A DNA stretch of 64,000 bases from Dermabacteraceae bacterium TAE3-ERU27. Lineage in GTDB: Bacteria > Actinomycetota > Actinomycetes > Actinomycetales > Dermabacteraceae. Below are positions 46,032 through 55,838 of the stretch, in pieces (position 1 is the first letter of the stretch; each line of letters begins with the position of its first letter). The notes under the pieces are model-generated. The model did no database searches. It saw only the letters and a program-made list of their open reading frames with translations, and was not told the DNA's origin. The stretch lies in contig JAHUUL010000001.1 of NCBI GenBank assembly GCA_019218415.1, positions 682,001-746,000 of the forward strand. Reading direction: 5' to 3'. A program made the translations under genes and the position numbers.

Positions 46032-46982
46032 CTAGCGCTGCGCCTCCTGGAAGCGCGGCAGGGCCATTTCGATGCCACGTGCGCGGAACTCCTCGCGCAC
46101 CCGGCGGCGCACCTCCTGCTCCACGTCCCACTGGGTGCCGGGGGCCACCTTGACGCCGATACGGCGCTGGTAGCGCGCACCGTCGGAAGAAAGAATGCCG
46201 CTGATAACGGGAGCCTCCAAAACATGCCTGCCGTAGTCGGGATCGTTCGGGAGCGAATCGCAGACGGCGCTCAGCGCCTCGCGCACCGCATCGTCGTCGG
46301 CACCCGCGGCGATGTCTACCACCACCAGAGCGCTGGCGAAGCCGCGCGACTTGTTGCCGATACGAATGATCTCCCCGTTGCGCACGGTCCACAACACGCC
46401 GTCGATCCCGCGTACCTGAGTCACCCGCAGGTTGATGTTTTCCACGGTGCCGCTCGCGTATTCCAAATCAACCACGTCACCCACGCCGATCAGGTCCTCG
46501 CATAGGATCATCGCGCCCGCCACGAGGTCTTTCACCAGGGTCTGCGCGCCCACGCCGGCGGCAACGCCCGCCACGCCCAGCCCGGCGATAATCGGCGCGA
46601 TGTTAATGCCGATTTCGGCCAGGATCATCACGAAAGCAAGGATGACGATGGTGGCCGACACGACGTGCCGCAATACCTGCGAGATCGTGTCGGCGCGCTG
46701 TTTGCGGCGGGCCTGCGCCATCTGGCGTTCGCGTTCGTCGGCCACCTTCCGGGTGCCGACCAGCGTAGTGACGGAACGCAGCGTTTCCCCGCTCGCCATC
46801 ATGGAATGGAACCCGCGGCGGATCATCCAGCCCGCGAACAGGCGAATCACCAGCGCGCCCAGCAAAATCACGACGATATTTACGCCGTGCTGCCCGAGCC
46901 ACGCGGTAAAGGACTCCACGAAATGGGCCGCTTCGCGCTCGGGGCTTTCCGGTTTGCAAGGCAGAAACGGTGTAAAAGGCAT
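46032..46982 (-). CDS. Small-conductance mechanosensitive channel (MscS family)
   Basis: 316 residues. Helices at about 35-55 and 110-160 are followed by the pore-helix pattern GLGVAGVAAGVGAQTLVKDLVAGAMI, then the MscS beta domain with VGDVVDLEYASGTVENINLRVTQVR. Releases solutes under hypo-osmotic shock. ATG 46982 chosen; a GTG three codons earlier is possible and no good ribosome site decides. pepN lies upstream behind its own terminator, so mscS is likely separately transcribed. Confidence 0.9.
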   Translation of the reverse strand: MPFTPFLPCKPESPEREAAHFVESFTAWLGQHGVNIVVILLGALVIRLFAGWMIRRGFHSMMASGETLRSVTTLVGTRKVADERERQMAQARRKQRADTISQVLRHVVSATIVILAFVMILAEIGINIAPIIAGLGVAGVAAGVGAQTLVKDLVAGAMILCEDLIGVGDVVDLEYASGTVENINLRVTQVRGIDGVLWTVRNGEIIRIGNKSRGFASALVVVDIAAGADDDAVREALSAVCDSLPNDPDYGRHVLEAPVISGILSSDGARYQRRIGVKVAPGTQWDVEQEVRRRVREEFRARGIEMALPRFQEAQR

Positions 46983-47005
46983 GGTAGACACGATAACAAC
47001 GAAAA

Positions 47006-47043
47006 GGCGGGGCCGCCCACGCAAAAGCGTGAACGGCCCCGCC
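47006..47043 (-). terminator. Terminator after pepN
   Basis: 10-bp stem GGCGGGGCCG/CGGCCCCGCC (47006-47015 with 47034-47043) enclosing an ACGC-AAAA-GCGT hairpin, followed on the minus strand by TTTTCGTTG. Confidence 0.85.
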
Positions 47044-47063
47044 GTGCTATCTGGAGCGCGAAA

Positions 47064-49616
47064 CTAGGCGTCCATCTCCTGGACACGCAGCGCGCGCTGC
47101 GCACGGTCGCGTCCCTCCATGATCGGGCGGCGCTGGCCGAGCGGCGCGGAGGCGTGCGCCTCCAGCCAGGCCTGCGCGCCGGAAACCACGGCGGCGGTCG
47201 GGTAATCGCCGGGGAAGAGGCCCTCGGTGAGGCGGCTCGCGATCTCGTTGGAGCGCTCCTTCCAGACCGGCTCCAGCATCTCGAAGTACTTGCCGACGTA
47301 GTCCTCGATCAGCTGGGGATCGTTGACGTTGGTGAAGCCCTGCACCACGGCGGTGAGGGATTCGTTCGCCAGCTCGTTTTCCTCGACGGTGCGGTGCCAC
47401 GCGTCGGCCTTCGCCTCCGGGGTGGGCAGCGAAGCCTTCGCGGTGAGCGCGCTCTTGCGGCCAGCCTGCGTGTCGTCGTCCGCCAGCACCGCGTCGATGC
47501 CGCTTTCGGAGATTTCCCCGTTGCGGGCCAGCGCGATGGTCAGGCGCCAGCGCAGATCGGTATCGATCTCGCGGCCCGGCAGCGGCTTGCTGCCGGTAAA
47601 CAGGCCGTGCAGGGTCTCCACCTGTTCGGCGGTAACAGCCAGGTCGATGAACAGCTGCAGGAACTGCAGCTGGGCGTCGCTGCCGGCCTCCGCGTCGAGG
47701 GCGAACGCCCACAGCGCGGCGGCTACCTCGGCGGTGCGCTGCTCGCGCGCCGCCGGTGCGGCGTAAACGGTGGCGGCTGTGCGCAGCTGGCTAAGCAGCA
47801 CGCGCACCACGGAGGACTCTTCCTCGCGGGTGATGTTCTTCAGCACCAGATCGGTGAAGTCGCGCGACTTCATCTCGGCGTCGCGGGTCATGTCCCAGCA
47901 GGCACCCCAGATCAGGGTGCGCGCCAGCGAATCATCCAGCTTGCGCAGGTTCTCCACCGCGCAGCGCAGCGAATCTTCGTCCAGGCGGATCTTCGTGTAG
48001 GCAAGATCGTCGTCGTTAATCAGCCACAGGTCGGCCTTCTTGCCGACCAGCTCCTCGATCACAGTCTCTTCGCCGTTCACGTCCACCTCGACCTGCACGG
48101 TGCGGGTCAGGCTATCGCCCTCCAGGGTGAAGCCGCCGATACGCAGACGGTGCGGGCGCAGCGTCGGGTATTCGGCGGGAACCTCCTGGCGGATCTTGAA
48201 CGATTCGACGCTGCCGTCGGCGGCCCGTGCGATGACGGGACGCAGCAGGGTCACGCCGGCCTTTTCCAGCCAGAGCGCCGACCAGGTGGCCAGATCGCGG
48301 CCGCTGGTTGCTTCCAGCTCCACCAGCAGGTCCTTGAGCTGGGTGTTACCCCAAGCATGTTTCTTGAAGTAGGCGCGCAGGCCCGCGAAGAACGCGTCCT
48401 CGCCGACGTAGGCGACGAGCTGACGCAGCACCGAAGCACCCTTGGCGTAGGTGATGCCGTCGAAGTTGGTTTCCACCGCGTCGAAATCGACCATGTCGGC
48501 CACGATCGGGTGGGTGGAGGGCAGCTGATCCTGGCTGTAAGCCCAGGACTTCTCCATCGAGGAGAACGTGGTCCAGGCGTTGGTCCACTTGGTGGCTTCC
48601 GCCATCGCGGTGGTCGAAGCGAACTCGGCGAACGATTCGTTCAGCCACAGATCGTCCCACCACTGCATGGTGACCAGGTCGCCGAACCACATGTGCGCCA
48701 GCTCGTGCAGCACAGTCAGGTCGCGGCGTTCGCGGATCGCGTCGGAAACCGCGGAACGGAACACGTAGGACTCGGTGTAGGTGACGCAGCCGGGGTTTTC
48801 CATCGCGCCCATGTTGTATTCGGGCACGTAGATCTGATCGTACTTGCGGAACGGGAAGTCGCAGTCGAAACGTTCCTCGTAGAAGGCGATACCCTTCGCG
48901 GTGGTTTCGATCATGTCCTCGGCCTCCAGGTACTGGGCCAGGGACGCGCGGGCGAACACGCCCATCGGGATAACGCGGCCATCACGGGTGGTGACCTCGC
49001 CGGTGCCGCCCTCGTACTTACCCGCGCACAGAGCCGTCAGGTAGGTGGACATCTTCTCGGTCTCGCTGAAGTGCCACACGCTCACGCCCTCGGTGCCGGA
49101 AGCCACCGGCTCCGGGGTGGGGGAGTTCGACATGACGCGCCAGTGCGACGGCGCGGTGACGTGGAAAGTGAAGGTCGCCTTCAGATCGGGCTGCTCGAAG
49201 CAGGCGAACATGCGGCGGGCGTCGGAGACCTCGAACTGGGTGTACAGGTACACCTCGTCGTCTACCGGATCGACGAAGCGGTGCAGGCCCTCGCCCGTGT
49301 TCATGTAGGCGCCGTCGGCCAGGATACGCACCGTGTTTTCACCCTCGCGCAGGGCGGGAATGGTGACGCGTGCGCCGTCGAACAGCTCCTGCAGGTTCTC
49401 TAGCAGTTCGCCGTTCACCTCGACCTCGTGCACCGCCGGGGCGAGCAGGTCGATGAAGGTGCCGCGCGCCTCGCTGGAGGTAAAGACGATGGTGGTTTCG
49501 GTACGGAAAGTGGTGGGGCCGGTGGTGAGGTCCAGCGCCACGTCGTAGGTCTTGGTGGCGAGGAACCCGGAGCGTTCCCGGGCTTCGTCACGGGTCAGGT
49601 TTTCGGTGTTGGGCAC
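47064..49616 (-). CDS. pepN: Aminopeptidase N (M1 family)
   Basis: Cytosolic zinc aminopeptidase, 850 residues. The exopeptidase motif GAMENPG and zinc site HELAHMWFGDL with the downstream Glu of WLNESFAEF are intact; the C-terminal ERAP1-like helical domain is full length. I start at GTG 49616 because AGGAGG lies 9 bases upstream (49626-49631); the ATG at 49625 touches that ribosome site directly and cannot use it. Next to the DUF402 and ABC genes rather than directly beside the DsbA-like/rpiB genes as in mycobacteria. Confidence 0.95.
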   Translation of the reverse strand: MPNTENLTRDEARERSGFLATKTYDVALDLTTGPTTFRTETTIVFTSSEARGTFIDLLAPAVHEVEVNGELLENLQELFDGARVTIPALREGENTVRILADGAYMNTGEGLHRFVDPVDDEVYLYTQFEVSDARRMFACFEQPDLKATFTFHVTAPSHWRVMSNSPTPEPVASGTEGVSVWHFSETEKMSTYLTALCAGKYEGGTGEVTTRDGRVIPMGVFARASLAQYLEAEDMIETTAKGIAFYEERFDCDFPFRKYDQIYVPEYNMGAMENPGCVTYTESYVFRSAVSDAIRERRDLTVLHELAHMWFGDLVTMQWWDDLWLNESFAEFASTTAMAEATKWTNAWTTFSSMEKSWAYSQDQLPSTHPIVADMVDFDAVETNFDGITYAKGASVLRQLVAYVGEDAFFAGLRAYFKKHAWGNTQLKDLLVELEATSGRDLATWSALWLEKAGVTLLRPVIARAADGSVESFKIRQEVPAEYPTLRPHRLRIGGFTLEGDSLTRTVQVEVDVNGEETVIEELVGKKADLWLINDDDLAYTKIRLDEDSLRCAVENLRKLDDSLARTLIWGACWDMTRDAEMKSRDFTDLVLKNITREEESSVVRVLLSQLRTAATVYAAPAAREQRTAEVAAALWAFALDAEAGSDAQLQFLQLFIDLAVTAEQVETLHGLFTGSKPLPGREIDTDLRWRLTIALARNGEISESGIDAVLADDDTQAGRKSALTAKASLPTPEAKADAWHRTVEENELANESLTAVVQGFTNVNDPQLIEDYVGKYFEMLEPVWKERSNEIASRLTEGLFPGDYPTAAVVSGAQAWLEAHASAPLGQRRPIMEGRDRAQRALRVQEMDA

Positions 49617-49706
49617 GGCCCGCATCCTCCTGAAATAGTTGGTTAGACCCCGCAGTTTGAGGGTCGGTGCGGTCCCATTGTTTCACGTCGAAGGTAATAA
49701 TGAGGT

Positions 49707-50165
49707 ATGAGCGAGAAGCTAGATCTACCCGCGCCCGCCGCCGACGTCTTTGCGCGCCTGCAAGAAAAGCCCGGCCCGCCCGAGCTCGTTGCCGCCGCGC
49801 TGGCCCTGGTCCCCGAGGGAGAACAGGTGGAGGCCGCGGTAGCCACCCCGCACGCGGCGAAACGCGCCCTGCTGCTGCTCACCACCGAAAGGGTGATCGC
49901 CTGCGCCTACGGCGAGGAAGAGGGGATACGCGGCACCGCCATCGAAATGCCCGAGGTGGACGGCGTACGCGTCAAGGGCAGGCTGGGTAGCCTGCTGGTG
50001 ATCGACGCGCGCGGCGCGCACCTAGAATTCGACGGCTGCTCCAGCCGGGACACCCACCGCTTCGCCAAGGTGCTCGGCGCGTTCCTAGATAACCGGCGCG
50101 CCCCGCTCCGGCTGCGTGAGCGCATCAAGCGCCGCCTGCGTTACGTTCCCGTGCGCCCGCGCTAG
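49707..50165 (+). CDS. Hypothetical protein with PH-like fold
   Basis: 152 residues. After a helical N-terminus, the stretch ALLLLTTERVIACAYGEEEG ... VDGVRVKGRLGSLLVIDARG ... FAKVLGAFL has the strand pattern of bacterial PH-like (YokE-type) domains. The C-terminus is strongly basic (RLRERIKRRLRYVPVRPR), possibly membrane- or nucleic-acid-binding. Divergent from pepN. The assignment rests on a strand-pattern resemblance only. Confidence 0.65.
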   Translation: MSEKLDLPAPAADVFARLQEKPGPPELVAAALALVPEGEQVEAAVATPHAAKRALLLLTTERVIACAYGEEEGIRGTAIEMPEVDGVRVKGRLGSLLVIDARGAHLEFDGCSSRDTHRFAKVLGAFLDNRRAPLRLRERIKRRLRYVPVRPR

Positions 50166-50181
50166 CGGGGCAGCCATCCGC

Positions 50182-50844
50182 TCAGTTGCGCGGCTGGGTC
50201 AGGTCAATATCCCACGTGTAGTGGGAGGGCAGGGCCGGTAGCTCCCAAGACGGGTTCGGGAAGAAATACTCCCAGCCCGCGTTGAACGGGTAGCCCCAGG
50301 CCTTGATGAGCTGTTCGGCCTGCCTGCCGTAGGAACGGATCTGTTCGGCCTCTTCCGGGGTGAAGTAGCCCGCGCGTTCCGCCCCCTCAAGCTCGTCCTC
50401 GTCCTTGTAGTGGAAATCGCGGCGCGGCAGCACCACCATGTCGAGCACCAGATCGCGCGAGCGCACGCCCTCCTCGGTGCGCTCCAGCGGCGTTTCCAGA
50501 TTCACGTAATAGCAACCCAGCGAACCGTCGTCCTTGTAAAACAGCCATACCGAGAACGGCGAATCCGGCAGGCCGATCATGAGGATGCCGTTTCCCGTCC
50601 AAAGCTGTTTCGACTGGATGCGGGGCTGGGTGAACATGCCCTCGTCACCGGCCCGACGCAGCGGCGCGCCGTTTTCCAGGACGGGTAGCAGCACCTCCGT
50701 GCCGGGAGCGATCCAGACGGCCAGGCCACGCTCGTCATCGAGCACGCAGGTGCCGGGACGCACCGTGATCGTCTCGTGCGCGTGGGTGTAGTAGGTCCAG
50801 GTCAGTGTCTCGCCGGTTTTGAACCGGCGCGCGGGGCTATTCAT
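50182..50844 (-). CDS. DUF402 domain protein
   Basis: 220 residues. Central block SVWLFYKDDGSLGCYYVNLETPLERT ... RDLVLDMVVLPRRDFHYKDEDEL (split here; about residues 100-155) carries the acidic and aromatic residues of DUF402, a family that includes nucleoside di/triphosphatases and FomD. Metal-dependent phosphatase activity is likely but unproven here. The 135 bases beyond its start hold no gene; a CACACTTAGTGTG palindrome lies near 50964-50977. Confidence 0.82.
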   Translation of the reverse strand: MNSPARRFKTGETLTWTYYTHAHETITVRPGTCVLDDERGLAVWIAPGTEVLLPVLENGAPLRRAGDEGMFTQPRIQSKQLWTGNGILMIGLPDSPFSVWLFYKDDGSLGCYYVNLETPLERTEEGVRSRDLVLDMVVLPRRDFHYKDEDELEGAERAGYFTPEEAEQIRSYGRQAEQLIKAWGYPFNAGWEYFFPNPSWELPALPSHYTWDIDLTQPRN

Positions 50845-50979
50845 GATCGATATATCTGGCCTATAGGCTTCACGGCGCTCCGGCGGCGGCCAACCGCCAG
50901 GACGCGTTTAACTCCGTGAAGGGAACGCGGATAAGTCGAGCCTACCCGAGTACGCCCCGCCTGACACACTTAGTGTGGT

Positions 50980-52787
50980 TTAAGCCGACCAAGCCCGCCA
51001 CAGTTCGGCGTAGCGACCGCCCTGTTCCAGCAGCTCGTCATGGCTGCCCTGCTCCACGATCCGTCCCTGCGAAAGCACCAGGATCCGGTCTGCGCGCGCC
51101 GCCTGGGAAAGCCGGTGCGCCACGATCACGGTGGTGCGCCCCTCCCGCAGGCTGTCTGCCGCCGCGTCCAGGGGGCGTTCGCCGGTGGCGTTGCCGCCCT
51201 CGTCCGCCGTCGCCTCGTCCATCACCAGCACGCGCGGGTCTTGGAGCGCGATGCGCGCCAGCGCCAGGTGCTGGGTCTGTTCCGGGGTGAGCCGGTGGCC
51301 TTTCTCTCCGACCTGGGTTGCCAGGCCGTCGGGCAGGGCGCGCACCCAGGCGTCGGCACCCACCTGCGCGAGGGCCTCCCACAGCTGCGCCTCGGTTGCG
51401 TCCTCACGCACCAGGCGCAGATCGTCCGCGAGAGTCCCCATGAATACGTGCGTCTCCTGGCTGATGATGGAGGCGAAACTGCGGCGCTGCTCGGTCGCCA
51501 TTCCGACAGCTCCACCCCGCCCCAGGCCACGCTGCCGTGACTCGGCGTGAGCGCGCCGGTCATGATCGCACCCAGCGTGGTTTTTCCCGCGCCGGAGGTG
51601 CCGACCAGGGCGATGCTTTCGCCCGGCGCCACGTCCAGATCGAGCGGGTGCAGCACGATGCGTTCCTCGCCTTGCGCGTCCCGCACGTAAGCATGGGAGA
51701 CGCCGCGCAGGGTGAGGGAGGCATCCGCCGGGGCCGGGCCGTCCGCGTCGTCCTCGCGCGCGGCCAGGCGCGGGTCCTTGATCACGCCGACCATGCGGGT
51801 CAGGCTCGCGCCCGCCGACTGCACCTGGTCCAGCGACCAGATGATCTCCTGCAGCGGCCAGAAGATGCCGGTTATCAGCAGCAGGGAGGAGGTCGCCTGG
51901 CCAATGGTCAGGGCACCCTCGCTATGCAGGTAGTAGCACAGCCAGAGAGCGAAGCCGAGCAGTAGCAGCTGGATAGTGCGCACCATCAGGGTGGAAAACA
52001 GCACCAGGTTCACGATCTGCAGCGTGATGTCCCGGGCCGCCGCGGAGAAGCGTGTCACCTGCGCCGACTGGCGTTCCTCCAGGCCGTAGGCGTGCACCGT
52101 TTCGGCACCCTTGATCGTAGTGAGCAACGCCTGGGCGCGGTCGCCCAGGGCGAGCCGCTCGCGCTTATAGAGGCGGTTAGTGCGGGGTAGATACCAGCGC
52201 GCGGTCAGCAGGAACGGCGGCACCGCCAGCAAGACAGCGAGCAGCAACAGCGGGTGCAGCTCGCTCAGGCTTGCGCTGATCACCGCGATCAGGATGACGT
52301 GCGAAAGCATGCTGGGGATGACGTAAGAGAACGCGCTCGCCGCGACGTCCACGTCGTCGGCCACGCGGGAAAGAGCGTCCCCGATGCCGCTGTTTTCCAT
52401 GCTCTGCGCGGGCGTATCCACCACACGCGCCATCACCTCTTCGCGCATGTCGGCCACGATGTGCTGGCCGAGCGAGGCCAGCTGCGCGAAATTGAGCGCC
52501 GATAGGACGGCGGTGAGTAGGCCGACGCCGAAGATGGCAACGCCGCGCCAGATGATCGCGGCATGACCGCCGTCCGTGCTCACCAGCTCCACGACGCTAC
52601 CGATCAGGCGCGGCACGAGGGTCATCGTGAACGCCCAGAGAATGGTTATCAGCAGGGCCGACAGGGTGAGTTTCCAGCGCTTCGCGAGCTGCTGCGCGAC
52701 GTAGACTGCGGTGACGCGGGCACTCGCGATCGGCAACACGTCGCGGCCGGGGGCATTCACGGCGGTGGGGCTCGTGGTCGTGCTCAT
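50980..52787 (-). pseudogene. ABC exporter half-transporter, catalytic half, split by a single frameshift
   Basis: Two overlapping frames together encode one half-transporter of about 600 residues. Part 1 (from ATG 52787) has six membrane helices and Walker A LVGTSGAGKTT, then loses the NBD frame after WGGVELSE. Part 2 (MATEQRRSFASIISQETHVF..., ending at 50980) continues the NBD with Walker B VLVMDEATAD and H-loop VIVAHRLS. The junction is at about 51497-51506 and one inserted base restores the frame. The ABC signature is degenerate (HRLTPEQTQHLALARIAL). ATG overlaps the partner gene stop (ATGA). Confidence 0.85.
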
Positions 52788-54454
52788 CGCAGTACCGCCT
52801 TCGCGTAATCGGGATTTTCCAGCAGTTCCTGGTGGGTGCCGGTGCTAACGCCGGACGCGCCCGCGAACACCACGCGGTCGCAGGCGTTCAGCAGCGCCGG
52901 GGCGGTGGCTACCAGCAGGGTGCGCAGGCCGGGTAGGCGGCGGGCCGACGCTATGCCCTCCGCGATGCGCTGCTCAGTCACGGCGTCCACCGCCGTGGTC
53001 GGATCCTGCAAGACCAGGATCGGGCTGAGCGCGGCGAGCGCACGCGCCAGGGCGACTCGCTGACGCTGGCCTCCGGAAAGGTTCTTGCCGCCGTCCACGA
53101 TGCGGGTGTCCAGCCCCTCGGTCAGCAGCGGCAGCAGGTCAGCGGCGCTGGCCTGATTGAGCGCCCGGTTTACCCCGGCATCGTCAAGGTCCGGGCTGGC
53201 GGTCTGCACCTGCTCGCGCAGCGTGCCCTCGAAGAGGTCGATGTGATGGGGCTGCACTAGCATGGTGCTGCGTGCCGCGAGCGCCCCGGCCTTGGTGAGT
53301 TCCTGTCCGCCGATGCTGGCGTGCCCGCCGCCGTGCAGGGACGCGGCGACCAGTTTCGCATCGGCCGGATCGGGGCAAACCAGCCCCAGGATCTCGCCGT
53401 CGGCCACGGTCATGCTCAGGGGAACGCCGGAGGTGAGCGGCAGGCCCTCCAGAGACAGATCGCCTGACGGCAGCGGCTCAGAGCTGGGCGGTTGCCGGTA
53501 TTCGTCCCCGAGCTCGTCCAGCAGTTCCTGCAGGCGCTGGGAGGAACCGATGATGGAGGAGTAGAACACGGTGAACTCGCCGAATACCCAGAGGGCCTCC
53601 GAGAGGGTGCGGGCCAGGGCCAGCACCATCACCAGTTCCCCGATGCTAAGGCGGCCCTCCAGGGCGTAAATGCCGGAAAAGGCCGTGAGGGTGGCGACCA
53701 TCAGCAGCCCGGTAGCGTCCGGTAGGGCGTAGCCGATGGTGCTCACCTTGACGTTATCGATGGACGCCCGCAGGGCCGCGCGCGAGGTACGCCGGTAGCG
53801 CCCGATGATGCTGCGCTGCACGCCCAGCCCCTGGATTACGCGCAGGCCGTGCACGATGTCGGTGCCGAGCGCGGAGGCGTCGGCGCGCGTGGATTTCTCC
53901 GCCTTATGCGTGCGAGCCAGGTACGGGGTGAGCACCTTCGCCACCAGTACCACCAGCGTGATACCCAGCAGACAGATCAAGCCCAGCGTGTAGTCGATCC
54001 AGGTGATCGCGACGATCGGGATGGTCAGGGAGATCAGGGTCGGTACGAAAATCTGGCACAGCTGAACGAACCGCGTCATGGAGCGCAGGTCGGAGGTGGC
54101 CAGCGAAAGCAGTTCGCCAGAGGGCCGCGCGACGGCGCGGCTACGCGGGTCCAGGATCGCGGAGGCGATGCGCACCCGCATTCGGTGATCCTCCGTGAAT
54201 TCGACCCGGCGGCTGAGCACGAAAGATCCCTCGAAACCGGCACCGGCCATGAGCGTGGCGAGGAACAGCCCCAGTATGCAGAGCAGGATCACGCGCGGGT
54301 CCTGTGCGGTGATGCCGTGGTCTATCGCGTAGCCAACGACGCCCGCCTGGACGTAGACGGAGGCGTTGCCCAGCAAGCCGAGGAAAAGCACGGCCGCTAT
54401 GGCGTAGCGGTTTCGCCAGACGAGTGCCTTAAGCACCGGGGGGAATCGAGTCAT
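52784..54454 (-). CDS. ABC exporter half-transporter, degenerate ATPase half
   Basis: 556 residues: membrane domain followed by an NBD that keeps the signature LSGGQRQRVALARAL but has lost the rest. Walker A is GLVCPDPADAKLVA with no GxxGxGK, Walker B reads ILVLQDPTTAVD (Asp to Gln, Glu to Asp), and the H-loop His is Ala (LLVATAPALL). With the partner this gives one working and one dead ATP site, as in known heterodimeric exporters. A -10-like TACAAT (minus strand, 54463-54468) lies 8 bases before the ATG, suggesting a very short or no leader. Confidence 0.9.
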   Translation of the reverse strand: MTRFPPVLKALVWRNRYAIAAVLFLGLLGNASVYVQAGVVGYAIDHGITAQDPRVILLCILGLFLATLMAGAGFEGSFVLSRRVEFTEDHRMRVRIASAILDPRSRAVARPSGELLSLATSDLRSMTRFVQLCQIFVPTLISLTIPIVAITWIDYTLGLICLLGITLVVLVAKVLTPYLARTHKAEKSTRADASALGTDIVHGLRVIQGLGVQRSIIGRYRRTSRAALRASIDNVKVSTIGYALPDATGLLMVATLTAFSGIYALEGRLSIGELVMVLALARTLSEALWVFGEFTVFYSSIIGSSQRLQELLDELGDEYRQPPSSEPLPSGDLSLEGLPLTSGVPLSMTVADGEILGLVCPDPADAKLVAASLHGGGHASIGGQELTKAGALAARSTMLVQPHHIDLFEGTLREQVQTASPDLDDAGVNRALNQASAADLLPLLTEGLDTRIVDGGKNLSGGQRQRVALARALAALSPILVLQDPTTAVDAVTEQRIAEGIASARRLPGLRTLLVATAPALLNACDRVVFAGASGVSTGTHQELLENPDYAKAVLR

Positions 54455-54670
54455 AATTAGCGATTGTATTTGCTTGCCCAGACAGGGAAGCGGCTTTCTT
54501 ATAACTCTTAAATAAATCCCTCAAACCGCGAGAAAAGCGGAAGAATCCTCGCCCCTGGAACATTTTTCTGCTCTCTGTTAAGCCGCCCGCGATACCGGCG
54601 GTGCGCGAGGGCGGGCAAGGTGCCAGAATGGAGGCGTTAGATCCGCGCCCTATCCGTCAGGAGAGCAGCC

Positions 54671-55309
54671 TTGTCCGAACGCGTAGCCCAGCCAGCAACC
54701 AGCGAAACCAAAAACGTGGAAATGTGGTTCGATCCGAGCTGCCCCTGGGCCTGGATGACCAGCCGCTGGCTCAAGAACGTCAGCGAGGTGCGCGACGTAA
54801 ACATCACCTTCCACGTGATGAGCCTTGGCGTGCTCAACGAGGATAAGGACCTGCCCGCCGACTACCGTGCGCACATCGACGAGGCCTGGGGCAGCGCACG
54901 CGTAGCGCTCGCCGTGGAGGAAGCAGGCGGCAAAGAGGCCCTGGACAAGTTCTACACCGCCTACGGCGAGGCCTATCACGTGGGCGGTAATCACGATCGC
55001 CGCGCGGTCGCGCAGCAGGCCGTGGCCGCCGCGGGGGTGGCCGATTCCGTGCTCGAGGCCTACGACGGCGGGGAGATCGACGCTCGGCTGCGTGCCAGCC
55101 ACGCCCGCTCGCAGGAGGTCGTGGGCGGCGAATCCGGCACCCCCGTCGTTTCGTTCGACGGCAAGCGTGGCTACTTCGGTCCCGTCATTACCCCCGCACC
55201 CAAGGGCGAAGAGGCGGGGCAGCTGTTTGACGGCCTCTACGCGCTCGGCCAGGTAGACGGCTTCTTCGAGCTAAAGCGCGCCCGCCACAAGGGCCCCGAC
55301 TTCTCCTGA
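54671..55309 (+). CDS. DsbA-fold protein related to mycothiol-dependent nitroreductase
   Basis: 212 residues from TTG 54671 with AGGAGA 6-8 bases upstream. The block MWFDPSCPWAWMTSRWL, then NITFHVMSLGVLNEDKDLP, SGTPVVSF and YFGPVITPAPKGEEAGQLFDGL, aligns by eye with mycobacterial Rv2466c, a mycothiol-dependent oxidoreductase. The active site is CPWA, so only the first cysteine remains. The gene lies immediately before rpiB and a Nei-type glycosylase gene, as in mycobacteria. Confidence 0.85.
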   Translation: MSERVAQPATSETKNVEMWFDPSCPWAWMTSRWLKNVSEVRDVNITFHVMSLGVLNEDKDLPADYRAHIDEAWGSARVALAVEEAGGKEALDKFYTAYGEAYHVGGNHDRRAVAQQAVAAAGVADSVLEAYDGGEIDARLRASHARSQEVVGGESGTPVVSFDGKRGYFGPVITPAPKGEEAGQLFDGLYALGQVDGFFELKRARHKGPDFS

Positions 55310-55352
55310 AAACTCAGCAGGGCAGCAGACAAACTAGGTTAAGGACGCGAAG

Positions 55353-55838
55353 ATGCGAGTACACATAGGGACAGACCACGCAGGATTTGAGCTGAAAAAC
55401 CGGCTCGTTAAAGCGCTCGGTGAGCGCGGACACGACGTGGTTGACCACGGCGCGCACAGTTATGAGCCGCTCGACGACTACCCGCCGTTCTGCACCGCGG
55501 TAGGCGAGGCCGTGGTGGCGGAACGCGCCGCGGGGCAGGACTCCCTCGGCGTTGTGATCGGCGGCTCCGGGAACGGCGAACAGATCGCCGCAAACAAGGT
55601 ACGCGGTGTGCGCGCCGCCCTGGTGTGGAATCGCGCCACCGCGGAACTGGCCCGCCAGCACAACGATGCCAACGTGATCTCCGTCGGCGCCCGCCAGCAC
55701 AGCGAGGAAGAGCTGCTCGAACTGATCGAACTGTTCCTGGCCACCGATTTCTCGCACGAAGAACGCCACCAGCGCCGCATAGACCTGGTCGGACACTACG
55801 AGACAGACGGCACCTACCCGCAGGAGCACCATGCCTGA
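55353..55838 (+). CDS. rpiB: Ribose-5-phosphate isomerase B
   Basis: Interconverts ribose 5-phosphate and ribulose 5-phosphate. 161 residues of LacAB/RpiB fold: MRVHIGTDHAGFELKNRL, DYPPFCTAVGEAV, the anion loop GGSGNGEQIAANKV, and NVISVGARQHS. The end overlaps the next start by 8 bases, so it is likely translated with the glycosylase. Confidence 0.95.
   Translation: MRVHIGTDHAGFELKNRLVKALGERGHDVVDHGAHSYEPLDDYPPFCTAVGEAVVAERAAGQDSLGVVIGGSGNGEQIAANKVRGVRAALVWNRATAELARQHNDANVISVGARQHSEEELLELIELFLATDFSHEERHQRRIDLVGHYETDGTYPQEHHA

Noticed and set aside
45943-46153. Read-through C-terminus of the thioesterase frame
   Set aside because: It crosses a perfect terminator and runs antisense into mscS with no family similarity; the correct C-terminus is in another frame.
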